From CAWBRT01 sp963814745 (GTDB lineage: Bacteria; Acidobacteriota; Terriglobia; Terriglobales; Acidobacteriaceae): 64,000 nt of DNA. Where the stretch lies: the NCBI GenBank assembly GCA_963814745.1, contig CAWFEA010000017.1:62001-126000 (forward strand), given 5' to 3'. The notes below the pieces were generated by a model. It was not told where the DNA came from, searched no databases, and saw nothing but the letters and a program-made list of their open reading frames with translations. The position numbers and the translations under genes were made by a program. Shown piece after piece: positions 9,193-18,600 of this stretch; position 1 is the stretch's first letter, and each line of letters opens with the position of its first letter.

Positions 9193-12100
9193 AACTCGCG
9201 CGCCTGCAACCGCCGGAGGGCCAGCGCCTCCACCGCGTAATACAGCCACTTCGCCACCACCACCATGCAAAGCAACGCTATGACCGGCACCAGCCAGTAG
9301 AATTGCACCATCCAGAAGCTGATTTGCGAGTACCACTTCATTTGCCCGACGCGGTAGATCGTCCGGCCGACGTGATACGAGTGGAAAACGCCTCCCTGAG
9401 ATACCGAAACCGTTCCGTAGACATTGCCGGATCTGCGTCCCGGCAGGAAAATCGTCTCCAGCGCGAGCACGTTGTCCCGGTCCTCCGGACTGAGAACGAT
9501 GACCGATCTCTCCGCCTTCAGCGGCGACTCAAAACCGAAAACCACGCAATCAAGCCTGCCGTCGGAGGCGAATACCTCGTCGAGCTGACGCCGGTCGGCA
9601 TGCTTCAGGGGAAACTCCGTGGAGAGCGAACGCCACCACGCGGGCGCGGCACCGAGCCGCCAGCCCGATTCGGCGGGCACGACGGGCATGTCCGCCGCCC
9701 AGTCCTGCAAAAGTGGTTGATCAACCCGGTTGCCAATGACCAGAAGATCCTTGTCGCGCACCGAGTCAAGCTGCTTGGGCGAGACGACGGTAATCAACAT
9801 CGCCGGCAGCCCGGTCTGCGCCCCAAAGTACCCCATAGCACCCAGATACAGCTCCAACTCCGCCACTGAGGGTTCGGTTGGCACCACGACCGCAGTCCCT
9901 GAAAGATCGGAATACTTGGTAAAGGGAAATCCCGCTTCGGAAAACAGCTCCAGTCTGGGCATGACCGCCAGATGAGAATAGCCTCGCAGGTCAATTGCCG
10001 AATCCCGCAGGACCGCGGCAAACGGAGTTTGACCAGCCGAAGTCCGAGTGGTGGTGTCAAAAACGAACTCGAAGCTCAGGCTGTTCGAATACGGCCGTAA
10101 ACCCTGGGCCGGGAGCCCTATGCCATCCCGGTGAACCACGTTCGGATCAGACTCCGGAGAAAGCTGGACGGTGCCGACATAGGCGCCGTTCAGTTTCACC
10201 CCAAGCACCGAACGTGCGCCCCGGGGCACGCCCGAATACTGGTATCGCAGATCCAGCCGCACCATGTCATTGGGCGAGAAATGCAGGTCGGGCGGAAGGC
10301 GGAAGTAGGTGTCGATCGCGCCGCTGCCGTAAACCTTCAGTTGCTCCGCCGTGGTGTACTCGCCGAGATTGGAACGGGCATTCGCCTTCAGCCAGCGCGG
10401 CGCCGAGTAAGCCTCGCTGCGCGGCAGGCTGCCTTCTTCATCAATCAGCGCCGTATCCCCATCGTGAGCAAATCTTCCGCTGGCAAGCGCCCGGGCCGCC
10501 GTCAGCATCTCACGCCCGCCGGCTCCCGCAATTACCAGGACCTTTCCGTAACGATCCATGGGATTGTTGCGCACGACGATGGCCGCTTTCGGCATCTCTC
10601 TCACGCCCAGCAGTCCGGCCAATTCCGACTGGCTGGAGGCGAAAAGGATGACATTGCCCATGGGCAGGTTCCCTATCTGCACCGGGAAACGCGCACCGCG
10701 ATAGTCGGATAGTTGTCCCAGCCACGACGCAACCACGCCCGCGGCTTCCAGCATTGTGCCGTCAGGCTTCTCCGAGAAAACAAAAGGCAGACTCCAGGCC
10801 CGCTTCACCGAGGCATCGAAAAACGGCGCCGGCAACAGCTTCAGATCGTTCGCCAAGGGGAGCAGCGTGCCTGCCACTTCCAGGCTGCTCGCCAAGTTGA
10901 AGGTGACCCATGGCGTCGGCCCGGCGCCGGCAAAACAATTCTCACAGTGCCCGGTCAGCTCGAAGGTAAGGGCGTTATCGCTGGCCAGCAGATCTTGCGG
11001 GAGAGGCACGCGCACGTCGCGGTTGGTGCCGGCCTCCAACGGAAGGCTCGCCACCGGAGTGCTGTTCAGGCTGATGTTCAAAAGGGCTTCGTTCTGCTTG
11101 AGCTCATGGGGCGCGCTGTAGCGCAACTGCAGATTCGCGTTGCTGACTACCTTGGTAATCGGCACCGAGAAGTAGAGCAGGTAGCGCGAATCGGGACCGC
11201 GCAAACTGATGGCTTTATTCTGGCCGAGGGTGGAGAAGTCGTAATTTTCCCTGAACTCGGTCCCGCCGGGAGCGGCCTTGGCTTCCTTCTCTTTTTCCGT
11301 ATCTTTTTCTGTATCTTTTTCTTCTTTAGTCTTTTCCGACTCTTTCTCTTTCGCCTTTACATTCCCCTTGATCTTCGCGGCTCTGATGTGCTGGGGCGAC
11401 GGCTTCCTATTCGACGCGTTCGTACGCAACGCTACCAGCAGATAAAGCGCAAGCACGATCAGCAGCAGGAAAAACAGTGGCTTATGCAGCAGCCCGAGCT
11501 TCGCCTTCGCCGGAGCTTCCGTTTTCGGCGCGTGGAACTTACGCAGCATCAAGCCGCAGAGAATGTCTTTCAGCCCTTTGCACGCAAGATGGACGAGGTG
11601 GGCGTAACTGTGCAGAGGGCGGTCGATGCCGCGGGTCTCGCCCCAGTTGATCCAGGAGTTGGCCCGCGAGTAAAGAACGCGAGTCAGAACCTCTTCCTGT
11701 TCCAGCGAGAGTTCGCCGAATGACAAGCGCAACTTGCTTTCTTCCTGGCCAACCACCACCGGCTCGAACCTCAGGCCCTCCGGCCGGGAGGAGAAATACA
11801 AGAACATTTTGCCGCCGCGCTCAAACTTCATGTCTTTGGGCACTTCAACGGCAGCGCCTCCGGCTGACAGATCATAGGTGGTACCCGCGACCACAATCCC
11901 GTCGGAACGAACGATGGTGCAGCCGAGTCGCACCTGCACGCGAACGTGAGCGCGCAGCTGCCGCTGCTCAAATGCGGTTGAAGTCGAGACCGATAGGATG
12001 ACGATGTTGTAGACCGTCCAGGCGACATTCATGATGACGGTGCCGGGATGATCGTGATCGAGCCAGAAGAATCGCGGAAAAGCAAATATCAGGCCGAGAA

Positions 12101-13667
12101 AATTCAGGGCCAACAAAATGAGAAATGGACGCGCCATACGGCTGTCAAAGTACGATCTTGCAACCAGTCCGCCCTTCGCGGTCACGTTGAACTTGCCGAG
12201 CTTGGGATTGATGAGCGCCAGCATTGTGGGCATCAGAATGTAGGGCGCTAGCACCGCTTCATAGACTTCGTTCCAGAATGAAAACCGATATTGGCCCTGA
12301 ATGCGCGAGTTGGTCAGGCTGGCCAGCACCATGTGCGGCGCGGCGTAGGCGAAAATCGTAACCCAGTATCCATAAATGTTCACCAGACCGAACAGCAGAT
12401 ACATCAGCGGCGCAACCAGGAAGATCAGGCGCGGCAACGCAAACAGAAAATGCGCCATCGCGTTGAAGTAGCATAGCCGCTGCGGCAGACTGAGCGTGCG
12501 CTTGAATAGCGGGTTGTCGGTCCGCAGGATCTGGATCATTCCCCGCGCCCAGCGAATGCGCTGCCCAATGTGACCCGAGAGACTTTCCGTCGCCAATCCG
12601 GCGGCCTGCGGAATATTAATGTAGGCGGTGTTCCATTTGCGCACTTGCAGGCGCAGGGCTGTATGGGCATCCTCGGTTACGGTCTCGACGGCTACCCCGC
12701 CGATTTCCTCCAGCGCCGTACGCCGCAGCACCGCGCAGGAGCCGCAGAAAAACGTGGCATTCCAGAGGTCGTTGCCGTCCTGCACGATGCCGTAGAACAG
12801 CTCTCCCTCGTTCGGCATCTTGCGGAATTCCTGCAAATTGCGCTCAAACGGATCGGGAGAATAGAAATGATGCGGCGTTTGCAGCATCCCCAGCCTCTTG
12901 TCCTTCAGGAACCAGCCCATGGTGATCTGCAGGAAGGAGCGCGTGGGGATGTGGTCAGAATCGAAGACCGCGATGAATTCGCCGGCCGTTGTGGTCAGCG
13001 CGTGATTGATGTTGCCAGCCTTGGCGTGACTGTGCTTCTCGCGGATGACGTAGCCGGCTCCGACTGAGGCGGCGAAGTCCCGGAATTCTTCTCTTCGCCC
13101 GTCGTCCAGAATGTAGACGTTGAAGCGATCCGCCGGCCAATCCATATTCAGAGCCGCCAGCACCGTCGGACGCACCACCTGCAACGGCTCGTTGTAGGTG
13201 GGCACGTAAACATCGACCTTGGGCCATTCGCGGTCATCTTGCGGCAGAGGGGCCGGACGCCTGCGCAAGGGGCGGCAGGTTTGGAAGTGGCCGAGAAACA
13301 GCGTCATAAAGGCGTAGGTCTCGGCGCCCAGCACCAGCAAAACGCAAATGATATCGAGATGCCGGATACGGCCCTGCGTCATCAGACCCTCGACCGACTG
13401 CTCAATGCGGAACACCGCGTAACGGGCGGTCGCCAGGACCGATAGGCAGATCATGATCAGCGTGGTGTAGTGATCGCGCGAGCGACGATGCAGCCAGATG
13501 CAGATCGCCAGCAGGCCGACCGCAACCACCGCCTGCTCCAACCAGCCTAGCGGTAATACGATAATGAACACCACCACCACGAGCGCAAGAATCGTGGCGA
13601 CGGCCAGCCCTACACGTCTGGCGCGCCGAGTCTTTTTTGCATCCTCGGAATGGACTTGACCCAACAT
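9189..13667 (-). CDS. bcsAB: Fused cellulose synthase catalytic and regulatory subunits BcsA-BcsB
   Basis: A 1492-residue inner-membrane protein joining BcsA and BcsB. The BcsA part has N-terminal membrane helices and a GT2 glycosyltransferase domain that polymerises UDP-glucose: DDG near 190, FDSDH near 237, FFCGS near 309, TED near 332, QRIRW near 371. More membrane helices follow, then a PilZ domain with both c-di-GMP motifs, RAHVR near 574 and DLSAGG near 601. A membrane helix near 730-747 is followed by a Lys/Glu-rich linker near 765-800. After it comes the periplasmic, carbohydrate-binding-like BcsB region, and a C-terminal anchor helix. Similar AB fusions are known in Komagataeibacter. 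It begins 6 bases after bcsQ and overlaps bcsZ by 4 bp, so it sits inside the operon. c-di-GMP activation is expected. Confidence 0.95.
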   Translation of the reverse strand: MLGQVHSEDAKKTRRARRVGLAVATILALVVVVFIIVLPLGWLEQAVVAVGLLAICIWLHRRSRDHYTTLIMICLSVLATARYAVFRIEQSVEGLMTQGRIRHLDIICVLLVLGAETYAFMTLFLGHFQTCRPLRRRPAPLPQDDREWPKVDVYVPTYNEPLQVVRPTVLAALNMDWPADRFNVYILDDGRREEFRDFAASVGAGYVIREKHSHAKAGNINHALTTTAGEFIAVFDSDHIPTRSFLQITMGWFLKDKRLGMLQTPHHFYSPDPFERNLQEFRKMPNEGELFYGIVQDGNDLWNATFFCGSCAVLRRTALEEIGGVAVETVTEDAHTALRLQVRKWNTAYINIPQAAGLATESLSGHIGQRIRWARGMIQILRTDNPLFKRTLSLPQRLCYFNAMAHFLFALPRLIFLVAPLMYLLFGLVNIYGYWVTIFAYAAPHMVLASLTNSRIQGQYRFSFWNEVYEAVLAPYILMPTMLALINPKLGKFNVTAKGGLVARSYFDSRMARPFLILLALNFLGLIFAFPRFFWLDHDHPGTVIMNVAWTVYNIVILSVSTSTAFEQRQLRAHVRVQVRLGCTIVRSDGIVVAGTTYDLSAGGAAVEVPKDMKFERGGKMFLYFSSRPEGLRFEPVVVGQEESKLRLSFGELSLEQEEVLTRVLYSRANSWINWGETRGIDRPLHSYAHLVHLACKGLKDILCGLMLRKFHAPKTEAPAKAKLGLLHKPLFFLLLIVLALYLLVALRTNASNRKPSPQHIRAAKIKGNVKAKEKESEKTKEEKDTEKDTEKEKEAKAAPGGTEFRENYDFSTLGQNKAISLRGPDSRYLLYFSVPITKVVSNANLQLRYSAPHELKQNEALLNISLNSTPVASLPLEAGTNRDVRVPLPQDLLASDNALTFELTGHCENCFAGAGPTPWVTFNLASSLEVAGTLLPLANDLKLLPAPFFDASVKRAWSLPFVFSEKPDGTMLEAAGVVASWLGQLSDYRGARFPVQIGNLPMGNVILFASSQSELAGLLGVREMPKAAIVVRNNPMDRYGKVLVIAGAGGREMLTAARALASGRFAHDGDTALIDEEGSLPRSEAYSAPRWLKANARSNLGEYTTAEQLKVYGSGAIDTYFRLPPDLHFSPNDMVRLDLRYQYSGVPRGARSVLGVKLNGAYVGTVQLSPESDPNVVHRDGIGLPAQGLRPYSNSLSFEFVFDTTTRTSAGQTPFAAVLRDSAIDLRGYSHLAVMPRLELFSEAGFPFTKYSDLSGTAVVVPTEPSVAELELYLGAMGYFGAQTGLPAMLITVVSPKQLDSVRDKDLLVIGNRVDQPLLQDWAADMPVVPAESGWRLGAAPAWWRSLSTEFPLKHADRRQLDEVFASDGRLDCVVFGFESPLKAERSVIVLSPEDRDNVLALETIFLPGRRSGNVYGTVSVSQGGVFHSYHVGRTIYRVGQMKWYSQISFWMVQFYWLVPVIALLCMVVVAKWLYYAVEALALRRLQAREL

Positions 13668-13673
13668 CTGTTA

Positions 13674-14768
13674 CTAAATTACAGCGATGCCGGAGTTTGT
13701 CTTAGTGACACTCTTGGCTACAGGGATTTCTCGAACGTTCCCGATCTCGCCGGCCCAAGCGGCCAGCCGCATCAAATCGTCTACAATTGCCGATTTCGGA
13801 GCATAATCCAATACAGTCATGCCCGACGCCAGCGCCTCGGAAACCAAATCACTGCGGCGAATCGTGAATGGCAGGAGCTTGGCGCCCAATTGCTTGCGCA
13901 ACTGGTCGCGAATCTCATTGTGGAAAGCGGAGTTTGAATCGAACTTGTTCAATACGAAATAAGGATTTACCTTGCGAAATTCCGACTCGTTCTGCTGATC
14001 GAGCGCTTTCTTCAGCTTTGCCACGCTTAGCAGACAGCGCACATCGGGCACCAGAATCGCCAAGGTGGCGTGGGAAAGCCCCAGAAAATGCCTTTCTTCG
14101 CCATTTAGCCTCCCGATTTCCACCAGAACCCGGTCAGCTTCGCCCTGGACCGATGCGACCTCGCGCTGCAACCAGCCGTCGATTTCGACGCCGTGCGGAG
14201 CCACATCGAAATCGTGCGACAAAACACTAATCTGCCCTTCCCTGCGGCTTGGCGGAAAGAACGTGCGCAACCGGCCGGGTTTCCCAGCTTGTCCGCCGAA
14301 ATGAAGCGGCAGGGTGTACTCCTCCATGCCGTGCACCATCAACATGCGCTGTCCCGAACGCGACAATGCCCGGGCAAGCGCGGCGACGATGGACGTTTTC
14401 CCGGCTCCGCCCGCCGTCGAAAATACGGACAGGGTGGGAACATGAATCTCCTCGGCGACTACCCGATAATCATCGACTCCGTTGTTGAGGTTCACTTCAT
14501 TGGCCGAGCGCAGCACGGTCCAGCGCGACGACATCTCCGGCGCGAACTTGGATGGAACTTCGCCCGCCGTCTCCGGCTCCACTTCAACAATCAGCCTCCT
14601 TGACGAATTGAAATCAGATGCCAGCGGATTCGTCTCAACCTCCGCCGGAGCGAAGTTTTGCCGCCGGCGCACCGGAGAGAAAATCTTGTAATGCGTCGTA
14701 TCCAACTCGGCTACATTACACAAATTAGCGACGTCATCGGGGGTGTCTGTGGGCACGTTGCACTCCAT
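13674..14768 (-). CDS. bcsQ: Cellulose biosynthesis ATPase BcsQ (ParA/MinD-like)
   Basis: First gene of the bcs operon. It encodes a ParA/MinD-type ATPase with a deviant Walker A motif, STAGGAGKTS, near residue 118 and a C-terminal NTPase core (FVLNKFDSNSAFHNEIRDQL near 285). An unusual polar N-terminal extension of about 100 residues precedes the Walker motif; standard BcsQ begins almost directly with it. In other bacteria BcsQ helps place the cellulose machinery at the cell pole. The ATG at 14768 is preferred over an upstream TTG (14786), though neither has a strong ribosome site. The stop lies 6 bases before bcsAB. Confidence 0.87.
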   Translation of the reverse strand: MECNVPTDTPDDVANLCNVAELDTTHYKIFSPVRRRQNFAPAEVETNPLASDFNSSRRLIVEVEPETAGEVPSKFAPEMSSRWTVLRSANEVNLNNGVDDYRVVAEEIHVPTLSVFSTAGGAGKTSIVAALARALSRSGQRMLMVHGMEEYTLPLHFGGQAGKPGRLRTFFPPSRREGQISVLSHDFDVAPHGVEIDGWLQREVASVQGEADRVLVEIGRLNGEERHFLGLSHATLAILVPDVRCLLSVAKLKKALDQQNESEFRKVNPYFVLNKFDSNSAFHNEIRDQLRKQLGAKLLPFTIRRSDLVSEALASGMTVLDYAPKSAIVDDLMRLAAWAGEIGNVREIPVAKSVTKTNSGIAVI

Positions 14769-14915
14769 TTCTACTGGTCTACGCAATACCCTGAGTTATC
14801 GATTCTGTTTCCCAGACTGACCTTCAGGGCATTAGCTGCCGGGAATACAAGAGCCCTGGTTGCTGAACTCTTAAATATGTTTTCCACTTAAATGACTTTT
14901 CTTGGAAGATGCCAT

Positions 14916-14981
14916 CCGTAACATCTCGGTAACGTTACCGATGAAACTCCTTAGTTGTACGTTTGGGAAAGTAAGTTACCG
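14916..14981. promoter_or_regulatory. Operator-like palindrome cluster upstream of bcsQ
   Basis: A 16-bp perfect palindrome, TCGGTAACGTTACCGA, lies at 14926-14941. Two more half-sites are nearby: CCGTAAC at 14916-14922 and GTTACCG at 14975-14981. The central CG and GTAAC arms resemble LacI/GalR-family operators. It lies 148-213 bases upstream of the bcsQ start, in the only sizeable gap before the operon, so it is probably the bcs control region. The cognate regulator is not in the window. Confidence 0.55.
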
Positions 14982-15033
14982 TCAATATGGAATTGAAGTA
15001 AATGACTAAATCTTGGCCGAAAATGGATGGCGC

Positions 15034-16746
15034 TTACAAGTGGGCCAGCCACACGTCCAGCACGGCGCAGCGGCCCTCTTCGCGAACCACCTTGAGAGCA
15101 TTCCGCACGGCATCGTCCAATTCGCCGGGATCGCGAACGGTTTGCGCGAAGGCTCCGCCTGCGGCAGCCGCAATTCCCGCGTAGTCGGCGGGCGGATCGA
15201 AACTGACATCGAGGTCGTCTGCGTGGCTGGCATAGCCCTCCGGATGAATCGCCAGGGCCGAGAGCTTCGGAGCCCGCCAGCCGCGATTGTTGTACACGAC
15301 TTGCAAAAAAGGCGTGCGATAACGCCGTGCCATCCAGTGGACCGTCGCCGGCACGGAAAACAAATATGACCCGTCTCCGGTGAGGCACACCACGGTTTTT
15401 TCCGGGCGAGCAAGCTTCATGCCGATGGCGGCGCCGCCGTTCCATCCGAGCGACGACGCTCCGCTGCCAAAGACCGTGCCGGGATGGGTGGCGCACAGAT
15501 GTTCAGTGACCACGTTATAGCTGGTGATGGCCTCATTCAACACCAGCGTCTCCCCATCCAGATGCTCGCGGACACAAGCCGTCAGGAATTCCGGAGTAAT
15601 GACGTCGGACGGCTGACGCTCGCGCTGGCGCAGAACCTCCTCGCGCGCCGCGTGCAGGGCGGCGTAGTGCGCCCTTCTCTGCTCAATGGCCGGTCCGTCG
15701 AAACGAACCGTATCCAGGCAATCGTTGACTTGGCGCAGGGCGGTCGCTGCATCGGCGCGGCAGACATTCTTTGCCGGAATCGACCAGAGCGGCATTTTTT
15801 CTTTCAGCGGATCGACATCGATGTGATGGATGCGGGCGCCACTCGCCGGGCGGTTGACCGAGGGAATCCAAGGTATATCGCTGTCGATAACGAGGACGCA
15901 GTCCGCCTCGGCAAGCGCCGGATGCTGGCGCTGCTCATTCCACTGGCTTCCCTGATAGAGCACGTTGTCGGCGGGAAAGTTCACGTAGTTCGGCACCGAT
16001 TCGAAGACGCCGATGGCAAGCCGGCGGCACAGCCGTACCAGTTCTTCGACGGCTGCCGGATTGCGCCCGAGATAAGAGGTGACTACCAGGGGATGGTTCG
16101 CCGCCAGCAAATCCCCCACTAGAGCATCGACACTGGACGCGGGCATGGCGCAAGGCGCAACTGCCGGCCACGCCGCTGAATCGGCCGCCGCGGGCGGAAC
16201 CTTTTCCTCCAGCACCTCGCGCGCCGCCATCAGATACACGGGGCCTTGAGGATCGCTGTGCGCGATTTGCATGGCCCGGCGGATGATTTGCTTGAGATTG
16301 CGTCCGCTGCGAATTTCATTGTCGTACTTGACGTAACCGCGCACGATTCCGCGCTGGTCGAAAACATCTTGCAGCCAATGGATAAACTCATTGCGGCTTC
16401 CCGGCAGTTCTCCCTGCTGGGTGAACGGCACCGCCCCGGAAAAAATCAAGACCGGAACCCGGCACCTGGACGCATTATGCAGCGCGCCCGCCGTGGTTTG
16501 CGTCCCCACATCGACGTGTACCAGCACCGCCTGTCCGCGTCCCGTGAGCTGAGCGTAGCCCTGAGCCGCGCTTAGAGCCACCATTTCGTTGGGGCAGGTA
16601 ACCACCGCCGGAATCCGGCGTCCGGTGGCGCGTGCCTCGGCTATGCTCTCGATAATAGGCGGATGATCGCTGCCGAAATTGGCAAACAGATAGGAAACTC
16701 CCGCTTCCTGCAATGCTTCGAGTAACGCCGTGGCCGTGCTGTCCAC
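15034..16746 (-). CDS. Thiamine-diphosphate-dependent enzyme (acetolactate synthase/decarboxylase family)
   Basis: A 570-residue ThDP enzyme with the three-domain layout of acetolactate synthases and benzoylformate-type decarboxylases. The N-terminal pyrimidine-binding domain has the likely catalytic Glu in VTCPNEMVAL near residue 55. A central domain follows, and the C-terminal pyrophosphate-binding domain has the ThDP motif GDGSYLF through YNNRGW near 445-475. Its sequence is too general to name the reaction; candidates are decarboxylation or carboligation of a 2-oxo acid. It stands alone, upstream of the cellulose operon and on the same strand, with about 265 bases between them. Not a typical IlvB, as no small subunit gene follows. 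Confidence 0.83.
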   Translation of the reverse strand: MDSTATALLEALQEAGVSYLFANFGSDHPPIIESIAEARATGRRIPAVVTCPNEMVALSAAQGYAQLTGRGQAVLVHVDVGTQTTAGALHNASRCRVPVLIFSGAVPFTQQGELPGSRNEFIHWLQDVFDQRGIVRGYVKYDNEIRSGRNLKQIIRRAMQIAHSDPQGPVYLMAAREVLEEKVPPAAADSAAWPAVAPCAMPASSVDALVGDLLAANHPLVVTSYLGRNPAAVEELVRLCRRLAIGVFESVPNYVNFPADNVLYQGSQWNEQRQHPALAEADCVLVIDSDIPWIPSVNRPASGARIHHIDVDPLKEKMPLWSIPAKNVCRADAATALRQVNDCLDTVRFDGPAIEQRRAHYAALHAAREEVLRQRERQPSDVITPEFLTACVREHLDGETLVLNEAITSYNVVTEHLCATHPGTVFGSGASSLGWNGGAAIGMKLARPEKTVVCLTGDGSYLFSVPATVHWMARRYRTPFLQVVYNNRGWRAPKLSALAIHPEGYASHADDLDVSFDPPADYAGIAAAAGGAFAQTVRDPGELDDAVRNALKVVREEGRCAVLDVWLAHL

Positions 16747-16820
16747 GCGCCCTCCGTGCCCCGATTGTACGACGCGCCTTCGGTGGGAAAAAAGGCGAGG
16801 GCACGGGCGGGCATCATCTT

Positions 16821-17168
16821 TAGCAGGCTGTCCTGTCTAGCAGGCTGTCCTGGAAATACATGACATTCCCGAGTATGTCACCCTAAGCGTAGACGGGGTC
16901 CCCGGCAACGGCCGCTTTTGCCGTTGTTGGGGTGGAGTAGCGAAGGGTCCCTTGGGACTATCCTTCATCGCATTGCTTCGAGATTTGGTAAAAATTCTTC
17001 GGCTGCACCTTGGTCCCATGCCGTGCCGGGATTCCGGGTTCCTTCGCTTCGCTCAGGATTTCGGCAGGCGGCTCAGACGCCGCCTCAACGCCTCAACTTC
17101 ACTCCCTGCGCTCGTTCAGAATGACACTCCAAGAGATATTTCGCGAACTTCCGGGACAGCCTGCTAGA
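16821..17168. mobile_element. MITE-like element with 18-bp imperfect terminal inverted repeats
   Basis: The ends 16836-16853 (TCTAGCAGGCTGTCCTGG) and 17151-17168 are inverted repeats with one mismatch. A second direct copy of the left end sits at 16821-16835. The interior of about 300 bp has no gene but holds hairpins: GGCAACGGC against GCCGTTG at 16904-16926, and AGGCGGC against GCCGCCT at 17066-17085. It also has phrases such as TTCGCTTCGCTCAGGATTTC and CTCGTTCAGAATGAC, which recur in acidobacterial intergenic repeats. Probably a non-autonomous mobile or REP-like unit. No target-site duplication was identified. Confidence 0.55.
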
Positions 17169-17451
17169 CTGGCCCGCTTGGCCGTCAAAATGAGGAATTT
17201 CCCTTAGATTTACCCGGCAGATTATTTTTTTCGCGTCGGTGTCGATTCCGGCAGAATACTCGTGCTGAATCTCTACTAGTCATGCTATGCTACTGCATGC
17301 ACAAAAACGACCCCGCCACCCAGGTGAACGGGGTATGTCAATTCGTATTTGTCACGCAATTCAGTGACTTTGCTCACCGACGAAACGTGAGCTGGAATAC
17401 GAAACTAACTCAAATCCCAAAAACTTGTTAACAAGGGGGTAGTAAACTTAA
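17169..17451 (+). promoter_or_regulatory. Leader region of the outer-membrane protein gene
   Basis: The gap between the MITE-like element and the next gene is relatively AT-rich. A purine-rich AAGGGGGT lies about 11 bases before the ATG and is the likely ribosome site. No regulator-binding motif was recognised. Confidence 0.35.
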
Positions 17452-18525
17452 ATGGCTATCAGGGGAAAAATTTTTGCGGCATTACTACTGGCGCTTGCGC
17501 TGGTAGCTCTTACACCGGCATTCGGCGCCGATCGCCAATCGTTGGGCGATGCCTGGTGGACTGGTCCACTTCAGACACCAAGTGCCAATACCATTCCGAA
17601 AAACCACTGGTATGTTGAAACATATTTCGTAGCCGAGCAGGACAACGGCTCTTACGGCAACAGCGGCACCAAGTACGGGGCCAACAGCATTAAGGGCTGC
17701 GCGACCGGCATCCAGTGCGGCTATGACAACGCCTACCAGTTGGAAACCCTGATGACGTACGGCCTCACCAACAAACTTAACGTCCAGATTCTGACCGATT
17801 TCGGCGGCCAACAGGGCGGTTCGAACATCGTGGCTCCCGCTGGTACCGTTGTCAACGGGACTCCCTATAGTGGTGCCGCCAACGGGAACACCCTCGAGGG
17901 CGTCAACGATTTCCTGACCAGAATCCGTTTGCCTTACAAGCTGCACGGCTACAAGCAGGGTCAACCTTGGCCCACCTTCTCGGTCGTCCCCGAGGTCAAC
18001 GTTCCGACCGGAAGGAACGATCACACTCTGTGGACTCCCGGCGTAGGCTTCTGGGCCATTCGTCCATTCTGGATGCCGAACGGCCGCATTCTCCGTATCC
18101 GCGCCAGTGAAGACATTTGGTTCCCGAAATCCAAGGATGTTTCCGTTAGCGACAGCTCGCTTTGCACCGGGGCTGCCACCTGTAAATATGAAAAGGGTAC
18201 CTATGCGAAGACCCAGATCGGTTTTGAATATAGCTTGACCAAGAAATGGGTACCGGCGTGGGACTTTGTCATCGGCAACTACGGCGGACAGCAAAAGTGG
18301 AATGGCACGAAGGAAACGGGCGTGACTGGCGTGACCTGCGTTGGTAATGTCTGTAACACTACCACAGGTACCCTCAAGACCCCGATGTTATTCGCCATTG
18401 ACCCGGCCCTGGAATACAACTTCACCGACAACACCGGCATCATCTTCGGTGTTGAAATCACCGTGGCTGGCACTAACAACACTTCCTACATTGCCCCGCA
18501 GATCGCTCTGCAGTGGTTTAAGTAG
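17452..18525 (+). CDS. Outer-membrane beta-barrel protein, phenol-degradation MetA/transporter-like
   Basis: A 357-residue exported protein with a signal peptide ending about ALTPAFGA. It shows amphipathic aromatic strands throughout (HWYVETYFVAEQ, NVQILTDFGGQ, RIRLPYKLHGY, PTFSVVPEVNVPTGR, YAKTQIGFEYSLTKKWVP) and a C-terminal IALQWFK, as expected for a barrel inserted by the BAM machine. The NVPTGR stretch and the overall pattern match the family often annotated as putative MetA-pathway-of-phenol-degradation transporters. It is monocistronic and followed by a strong intrinsic terminator. The substrate is unknown, and the 'phenol' name is a family label only. Confidence 0.72.
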   Translation: MAIRGKIFAALLLALALVALTPAFGADRQSLGDAWWTGPLQTPSANTIPKNHWYVETYFVAEQDNGSYGNSGTKYGANSIKGCATGIQCGYDNAYQLETLMTYGLTNKLNVQILTDFGGQQGGSNIVAPAGTVVNGTPYSGAANGNTLEGVNDFLTRIRLPYKLHGYKQGQPWPTFSVVPEVNVPTGRNDHTLWTPGVGFWAIRPFWMPNGRILRIRASEDIWFPKSKDVSVSDSSLCTGAATCKYEKGTYAKTQIGFEYSLTKKWVPAWDFVIGNYGGQQKWNGTKETGVTGVTCVGNVCNTTTGTLKTPMLFAIDPALEYNFTDNTGIIFGVEITVAGTNNTSYIAPQIALQWFK

Positions 18526-18568
18526 TAACGTCTCCTCCCGTACCTTTCGGGACGGTCGAGATACTCTC

Positions 18569-18600
18569 ACGCGGTGGGTACATGCCCACCGCGTTTTTCT
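18569..18600 (+). terminator. Intrinsic terminator after the outer-membrane protein gene
   Basis: A perfect 10-bp stem, ACGCGGTGGG / CCCACCGCGT, with loop TACATG is followed by TTTTTCTT. It lies 44 bases after the stop codon at 18525 and is a textbook rho-independent terminator. Confidence 0.92.
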
